Below, piece by piece: positions 58,521-64,000 of a DNA stretch of 64,000 nucleotides. Source of the stretch: Cynocephalus volans (taxonomy: Eukaryota > Chordata > Mammalia > Dermoptera > Cynocephalidae); contig NC_084462.1 of NCBI RefSeq assembly GCF_027409185.1, positions 183,696,071-183,760,070 of the forward strand, read 5' to 3'. The notes under the pieces are model-generated. The model did not search any database, was not told the DNA's origin, and saw only the letters and a program-made list of their open reading frames with translations. Position 1 is the stretch's first letter. Each line of letters begins with the position of its first letter. The position numbers and the translations under genes were made by a program.

Positions 58521-58679
58521 AGTCAGTGTCTAGATGTTCTCCAAACGAGACAGTCTTATTGCATCATTTTATTTTTCTCCACTCCCCACATCCTCCCATG
58601 TTGATCCTACATGGAATTTTAGTGCTAGACTGTTAACATTTTTGTCCAATCAATGTCTATCTGAACTTAACAATATGCA

Positions 58680-58805
58680 AACACTTCTGTACTTCCGTCT
58701 TCTCACCTGTAACGTTGTCGTAAGAATTAAATTAGATAATCCATGTACAGGACTTAGCAGAGTGCCTGACTAATAACAGCAATAATCACCATCATAATCA
58801 GCTCT
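58680..58805 (-). mobile_element. MIR SINE relic
   Basis: Reverse-strand MIR core: CTTCTCACCTGTAACGTTGT, GAATTAAATTAGATAATCCA, GGACTTAGCAGAGTGCCTGA and CTAATAACAGCAATAATCAC. Confidence 0.65.
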
Positions 58806-60440
58806 GGGGTTTACTTTTCTTCTTGCCAGACGATGTCTTCTAGCAATTCTTTCACTGTCGGTGGACTGTGGGAGCTACGTGGTTTTATTTCCTATTCTCA
58901 CATAAATAGTGGATTGTCTGAAGATTTCACCTCACAACTGGGAACATTTTGCTGTCTTGACTTGTCTCTTTCAACACTGCTGAGGAGACAGGTGTCAATC
59001 AGATCCCTGTTCGTTTTAGATCTTCTGGATCCCCACCACCTCTGCCGTCTAGCTGTGGAAGTCTTCAGGATTATATCATTAATGATCCACGTTGAACTTG
59101 GATGTACCAGGAACAAATTTTTGGCTTTTTGTTTATTTGCATTGACGCTGCTTGGCACTTGGTGGGCTCTTCCAGTGAGGCCAGTGCCTGCATTTAGCTC
59201 TGGAAAAGTCCATAAAAAACCACCTTGACTGTTCCCCCGGCACACACCTTCCCCTAGTCTCCCCTCCTGGAATCCTGTTAGGTGGACACTGAAACTTCCA
59301 GATCTGTCCTCCACATCTCAGCATGTCTTTGTGCTTCTCAATTCTTTGTCACTTTCTGCTACATCCTGGTAGGATCCCTGGGCACCATCCCCCAGCTCAC
59401 CACCTCCGCCGTGGCATGTCCATTCTGCCGCTCAGCCCATCTGCGGAGGCATTTTGGGGTTTGTTCTTAATGATTTTTTTTTAATTCCAAGACCTCTCGT
59501 TGGTTCTCTGAAACATCCAGTGGTCTCGTTCCTCTCTGAGGACACCAATTGCTTTAAGTCCTGTCACTTCTGGTCCTCGTCCTCATGGAGTTCTACATCT
59601 CTCTTTCACAGTGTGGACTTTCTCGGAAGTTGGGTGATGCTTGACCATGAGGTCACCTGTGCAGTGGAGCTTCCCTGTTGGAGCGTCTGCTGTGTTTGTT
59701 TGCCACAGTCCTTGAGGGGAAGCCTGGAGCTTTGGCTGAGACTTGAGCCACACTCTGTCATCAGTAAAAGCAAGGGGGGGGGCCATGGCTGTGTGGTGTG
59801 GGCTGGCCACGAGAGCTCCACGTTCCTCCCAGGTTCACCAGACACCAGATGTGGCCCTATTTCTTGGAGCCAAGATCCACAGTCATCAATCCTGCCCAAG
59901 GCAGACCCTTCCTCGCTGCAGCCTGACCTATAATGGGGAGGACGAGTGTGTGTGCAGATGTGGCCAATCGCTGCTCAGGTGAGAAAGCTTCACTTAGATA
60001 CGTGCAAGTAAGAGGCCAGGGAAACAGTTTGTTTGTACAGGTAGAGAGGGGAGCCTCCATGGAGACGTGGATGCTCGAATACAGTCAGACAAAGGAGTAG
60101 GTCTTCCCCAGTGAGGAGAGACAGGGCTGGGACACATAAAAGCTGAGAGGTGTGAACAAGCAGCCCAACACTCCCTGCACCCGGAGAGACCTGGCCACAG
60201 CCCTTATGTGCCCTGAGCTTGCCTTGCTTGATTTGGTGGGGTGCCCCCACGCCCGAGGGGTGGCTCTCTCTCCCACTCAGGGACCAGATGACCCCACCCA
60301 CTATTTCTAGAACTCTGAGGCAACAGAAGGAATGTGGGAACAGTCCCCAGGTGGAGAAGCTCTGGCTCTCTGAGGTGGAGGTAAGGGGATGAGTGCCAGG
60401 GATGACAGTTTGGAGAACTTCTGCCCTTAACATGCCTCTT
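58806..60440. other. Unassigned, probably repeat-derived
   Basis: 59320-59560 has faint reverse-strand L1 character. The rest could not be assigned. No gene features; open frames of 131-159 codons lack domains. Confidence 0.35.
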
Positions 60441-60444
60441 CCTT

Positions 60445-60725
60445 TTTCAAAAGAAGAATTCCATATCTCAGGAAACCAAGACAGCAGCCAAAAATAAAAA
60501 ACTGTAATGCCTTACTATTAGAAATCCAATTGCAAGGCATTGAATTTGTGCACATAGGCAAAGAAATTGTTCATGAAAAAAGTGCAAATTGCTACTTCGC
60601 TGCATGTAAATGAACCGCTAATTGCTTTTTGCAAACAATATTTATGCAAATGGTCCCAACTCTGCAAAGCTGCACAGATTATGCATGCACATTTACATTT
60701 GTCTCCAACCCTCCTTTCATCTCTG
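60445..60725. promoter_or_regulatory. Octamer-bearing candidate enhancer
   Basis: Non-repetitive AT-rich block. It contains a perfect octamer ATGCAAAT (60644-60651), the octamer-like ATGTAAAT (60604-60611), the homeodomain core TAATTG (60619-60624), the forkhead-like GCAAACAATA (60631-60640) and ATTATGCATGCACAT. CCAATTGCAAGGCATTG-type sequence precedes it. It looks constrained despite lying in a repeat-rich flank. Function inferred. Confidence 0.45.
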
Positions 60726-60768
60726 AAGCTGAAGAACTGTGGATGCTAGCCAGCCCGCAGGAGCCCCC

Positions 60769-60769
60769 A

Positions 60770-60809
<40 letters not shown>

Positions 60810-60857
60810 ACACACACACACACACATACACACACACACACACACACACGTGCACAC
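60769..60857. repeat. CA microsatellite with two E-boxes
   Basis: (CA)n of nearly 90 bp, interrupted by ACGTGC at two places. These create CACGTG at 60803-60808 and 60847-60852, 44 bp apart, plus one TA interruption. Likely length-polymorphic. Confidence 0.97.
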
Positions 60858-61295
60858 TTTCCTCCCTCTGTGGTCCTGCAGCCCCTCTCTGCTGCCTCCT
60901 TCCTCCTCTGTCCCCAAGGCTTCTGCCCCACAGCCCCACAGAACAAGATCTCAGTGACCCTGTGTCCTGCGTTCCACAAATGAAGGTCCTGTTCTCAAAT
61001 CTCCTCTCACATGAACGAAAAGCCCCAGCCGCTTCCGCTGCCGTTGAGGCTAACAGCATTGGGCCCCATCAGCAAAGTTAATAGACAATTGAGGTACTTG
61101 GGAAAACTTTTTGCAAGGGACATCACCATTTTTCTAATGTGTAAAGACTCATAAAATCAACATGAGCAGGGCCCACATGTCAGTAAAAGAAAGTAATCAA
61201 GCAAGATGAACCATTGCAGAAAGTAAAATCAATTCATTCTTAAACATGAAAAAAAGAGTCTTAAAATCCTTCACAATAACGAAATGCACATTATA
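60858..61295. other. Unassigned intergenic
   Basis: No gene seen. Becomes AT-rich to the right and may contain the edge of the HAL1 copy. Confidence 0.4.
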
Positions 61296-61299
61296 ACCA

Positions 61300-62825
61300 T
61301 CCTATGAGGATTTCTGGGCAAGCAAAGAGAATGGCAGCTGCCTAGGTCTGCATCGCCCCATGTAACCTCCTGAATCTGTACTGAAATGACAAGAACAACT
61401 AAAACCACACAAAGACCCTCCCCTCAGCAGAACCAGAAGACAGGAAAGATCCCAACTTCAAAACAACTGTAAGTGAAAAAAAGAAAAAAGAAAATCTCAG
61501 CAAGTGATTTCTCACACTCTTCGCAGTGAGTAAGAGCAATCCAAGAATAATTACGGGAAACAGAGAAGATAAAAGCTAGCGGTGGTGTACAATTGCTCTA
61601 AAACCATCAAAAATAGACTGTCTACCCTAAGTGTGAAAATATTGAACAAGTGTTTTGGTAGATCAGAGCACGAACTGCAGAAGTGGGACCTAAAAGCATT
61701 TGCAACTTAAAGTGGCATCTTTGAAAGGCAAAGCTTCACATGAAGTAAGAAGCAAAAAGGGAGGAAGACGCATCCTTTAGTAACCAGGTGGTGAAAGCAA
61801 AAAGGAGTAGAAGGAGGAAATTTCAGGTCCTGTAAAAAAAAAAATTAACCAGAGAATGTGGAAGACACACGACCACTCCCAGCACCCAAAAAAATCCATT
61901 AAAGAAACTAGACTTTCCTACACAGACAGAAGACTGAAGCAGGAATCTTGTAAACCAGGAAAAAATTAAGACTTTTCAAAACTACTACAAAAATCAGAAA
62001 GTGAAAATCAACGTTCCTAAGCTGATAAAAATTCCTCTTCCTGAAAAAGAAAAAAAAAAATGGAGCAGAGACACTATTGCAGACTGAAGTAAATACACTC
62101 ACATAAGCAATAGGGGACAGGAAAACACATCTCACATCAGAAATTCAAAATCTAAAAGTATAAGTGGGCAAAAGCGGGAAGGAAAAAAAAGCTGGCTAAA
62201 GTCAGAAAAGATATGGAAGAAATAGAAAAAAATATCTCAGAAATGAAGGCTAAATTATAAGATGCCCCAAAAGAATAGATTTACATAAAGAAAGATAGTA
62301 AAGAAAATAGGAAAGCAAACAAGAGAATGAAAATAGGTCATAAAAGTAGTAAGAAGGGCCAGGAGGAGGTGGTGGGCATGGGAACCAAGCAAAGAAGGAA
62401 CTGTATACGCACAATCGGAGCCCTGAGGATGAAAAACAGAACACTGGCACAGGAACGCCAGCTAAAACCAGACTCCAAGGAAATGTTTCAGAAATAAAAG
62501 ACTTGAATCGACAAATTGAAAGCCCCATCCCTATGAATGTCTGGGATGATTAACCTGGAACGATCAACTCTGAGAAAATCTCTAATGAAATTACTATGTT
62601 TCAAAGACAAAGTAAAAATAACCTCACCAGAGCAAAAGAACTAGCCTGGCATCAGACTTCTCAAAAATCACTGCAAAGCACGGCAACGCTGGAGCGACAT
62701 CTTTAAAATATCTGCGGACGAACGTGAACCACAGAGGCCATATCTACAGAGAAGACATTTTCAAGTTTCTGCAAGGTCATGGCTTTCTGAGCAAAAACTA
62801 CTGATCACCTGGGTTAAAGGATACC
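61300..62825 (+). mobile_element. HAL1-type LINE, left part
   Basis: A-rich, with the nucleotide pattern of the ancient half-L1 (HAL1) family: AGCAGAACCAGAAGACAGGA, CTCAGCAAGTGATTTCTCAC, GAAATGTTTCAGAAATAAAA, AATCACTGCAAAGCACGGCA and CTACAGAGAAGACATTTTCA. Family call rests on memory of the consensus. No intact ORF. Confidence 0.5.
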
Positions 62826-63285
62826 TGAAAGGCAGACAAGCCTTAAGAGTTCCAGAAAGTGGAACACCCTGGAGACAGGTTTACAGCTTCATCTCCTTTT
62901 CGGTGTGTGTTGTAACTTCAAAGTGGGATGAAACCCAGAGCTGTTCCTTTACATCCTGAAGGGCTGTAAACTAGGGACCTTCTCTTCCTGCAGAGAATCT
63001 GTTTACATCAGAAAGATAAGTTTGTCTCTCTCTCTCTCCCTGGGGTAGGGGGGCTTATATGTGCACTTCCCATATAAGCTCTAAGACTCATCATTTTGGG
63101 GTCCCTATCCTGTGGTGCGGAACTGGGTCTTGCACAGCCAGGTTCACCTCAATCTCCCCATGTTGCCCCAAGTGGGAAATGGGTCATAGGGAACCATTGC
63201 TAAGATATTCTGTAAATAAATAATGGTCATCTTCCAACCCAGAAATCTTTTGCTAACATTTAGGCTGGCGTTAATAAGGATAAAT
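62826..63285 (+). mobile_element. Possible LTR inserted in HAL1
   Basis: About 460 bp of sequence without HAL1 character that splits the HAL1 copy. It contains CATATAAGCTCTAAGACTC (TATA-like), a CCTATCCTGTGGTGCGG stretch and AAATAAATAATGG near its right end, the order promoter then poly(A) signal expected of an LTR. Family not identified and borders approximate. Confidence 0.4.
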
Positions 63286-63714
63286 ATACAAATATATCAA
63301 TATCCAGCCAAGATGTCCTTCAAGCATCAAGGCTATAGAAAGCCATTTTAAACATAAAAGAGCTTGAGAATTTCTGAACCATGAGCCCTTCTTGAGGAAT
63401 CTACTAGAAAATTAACTTCATCCAACCCAAAAGATGACTGGGAATCTTCAGCAAAAGAACTGTCGCTGGGGAGTAGGGTGAAAGACTCACGTGCTAGTGT
63501 TATGTGTTGTGACAAAGCAGGAATAATGTGACTGAAAAATTGGAGGAGAAGAGAAAGGGAAAGAGAAAAATAGTACGAGCTCGTTAGTGGTGGCATAAGC
63601 AGTCGGTGGGAGTTAAAGTTACCAATGAACACTAACAAACCAACAGTGAAAGTTTAAATGAGAAAACAGGAAACTTAGGGGCATTTAAAAAGTATGAGCA
63701 TAAAGGTAGCCATT
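63286..63714 (+). mobile_element. HAL1-type LINE, right part
   Basis: The HAL1 pattern resumes: AGATGTCCTTCAAGCATCAA, AGCCATTTTAAACATAAAAG, GAGCCCTTCTTGAGGAATCT and AACTTCATCCAACCCAAAAG. Interrupted at its right side by the SINE at 63731. Confidence 0.5.
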
Positions 63715-63730
63715 AGAATACAAACCCCTA

Positions 63731-63843
63731 GGGCCGAGCCCCTCCCGGCGACGCTCCCGCCGCGGGTTCAGATCCTATATAGGAATGACCGGTGCACTCA
63801 CTGGCTGAGTGCCGGTCACGAAAAAATGACAAAAAAAAAAAAA
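63731..63843 (+). mobile_element. tRNA-derived SINE with perfect TSD
   Basis: Starts GGGCCGAGCCCCTCCC, has a B box (GGGTTCAGATCC), TATATAGGAATGACCGG, CTCACTGGCTGAGTGCCGG, TCACGAAAAAATGAC and a poly(A) tail. Flanked by 16-bp direct repeats AGAATACAAACCCCTA (63715-63730 and 63844-63859), with no mismatch. It resembles a dimeric tRNA-Ile-derived SINE of the colugo CYN type. The perfect duplications show a relatively recent insertion. Confidence 0.85.
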
Positions 63844-63964
63844 AGAATACAAACCCCTAAACAACAACAACAACAAAAAGAAAGATCAAAGTATACACAT
63901 CACATGGCAAATGTAACAATATACACATAATTATAAAATATTATAATGGCTGACACCGAACATT
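63844..63964. other. A-rich unassigned sequence
   Basis: The right target-site copy, then an AACAACAACAACAA stretch and AT-rich DNA. No gene. Confidence 0.5.
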
Positions 63965-63965
63965 T

Positions 63966-64000
63966 ATGTCTGACTTAGTCCTTTCAGGCTGCCATAAAAA
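63966..64000 (-). mobile_element. MaLR-type LTR, cut by window end
   Basis: TGACTTAGTCCTTTCAGGCT then GCCATAAAAA is the reverse-strand terminus of an MLT1-type LTR. The remainder lies outside the window. Confidence 0.65.

Noticed and set aside
60629-61081. His/Thr-repeat and Val/Cys-repeat ORFs at 60.7-61.1 kb
   Set aside because: Produced by the CA microsatellite.

Overview
This is mammalian nuclear DNA. It has split genes with GT-AG introns, a CpG-island promoter, and ancient mammal-wide repeats (MIR, L2, MaLR-type LTRs, L1M, HAL1). Two neighbouring genes are recognisable: NRAC (human C14orf180) on the plus strand and TMEM179 on the minus strand, the tail-to-tail pair of human 14q32.33. 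I see no Alu, B1/B2, carnivore, ruminant or equine SINEs, which argues against those lineages. Two tRNA-Ile-like SINE copies are present, one with perfect 16-bp target-site duplications. They resemble the dermopteran (colugo) CYN family, so a colugo is my best guess, held with only moderate confidence.

Layout. Positions 1-31.6 kb are GC-rich, gene-free flank. They hold scattered MIR, L2 and LTR relics, a large 46-bp-unit minisatellite (about 11.59-14.38 kb, close to 58 units), and a series of short AT-rich islands that look like conserved regulatory elements. NRAC lies at 31.6-33.9 kb: four coding exons, 160 residues. TMEM179 lies at 47.26-37.90 kb on the minus strand: four coding exons, 233 residues, starting inside a CpG island. 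The 4 kb between the two stop codons holds a candidate poly(A) signal readable on both strands. From about 47.8 kb the base composition changes sharply: the right 16 kb is AT-rich and packed with L1M and HAL1 fragments, LTRs, microsatellites and the two SINEs.

Functional picture. NRAC encodes a small single-pass membrane protein known as adipose- and heart-enriched and nutritionally regulated. TMEM179 encodes a four-helix membrane protein of unknown function. They are neighbours, not a pathway. The most interesting points are a paired SILK plus RVxF protein-phosphatase-1 docking signature in NRAC, a three-codon upstream ORF whose stop codon abuts the NRAC start codon, the two-part minisatellite, and palindrome-rich candidate enhancers. 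I found no undescribed biological system in the sense of a new gene cassette.
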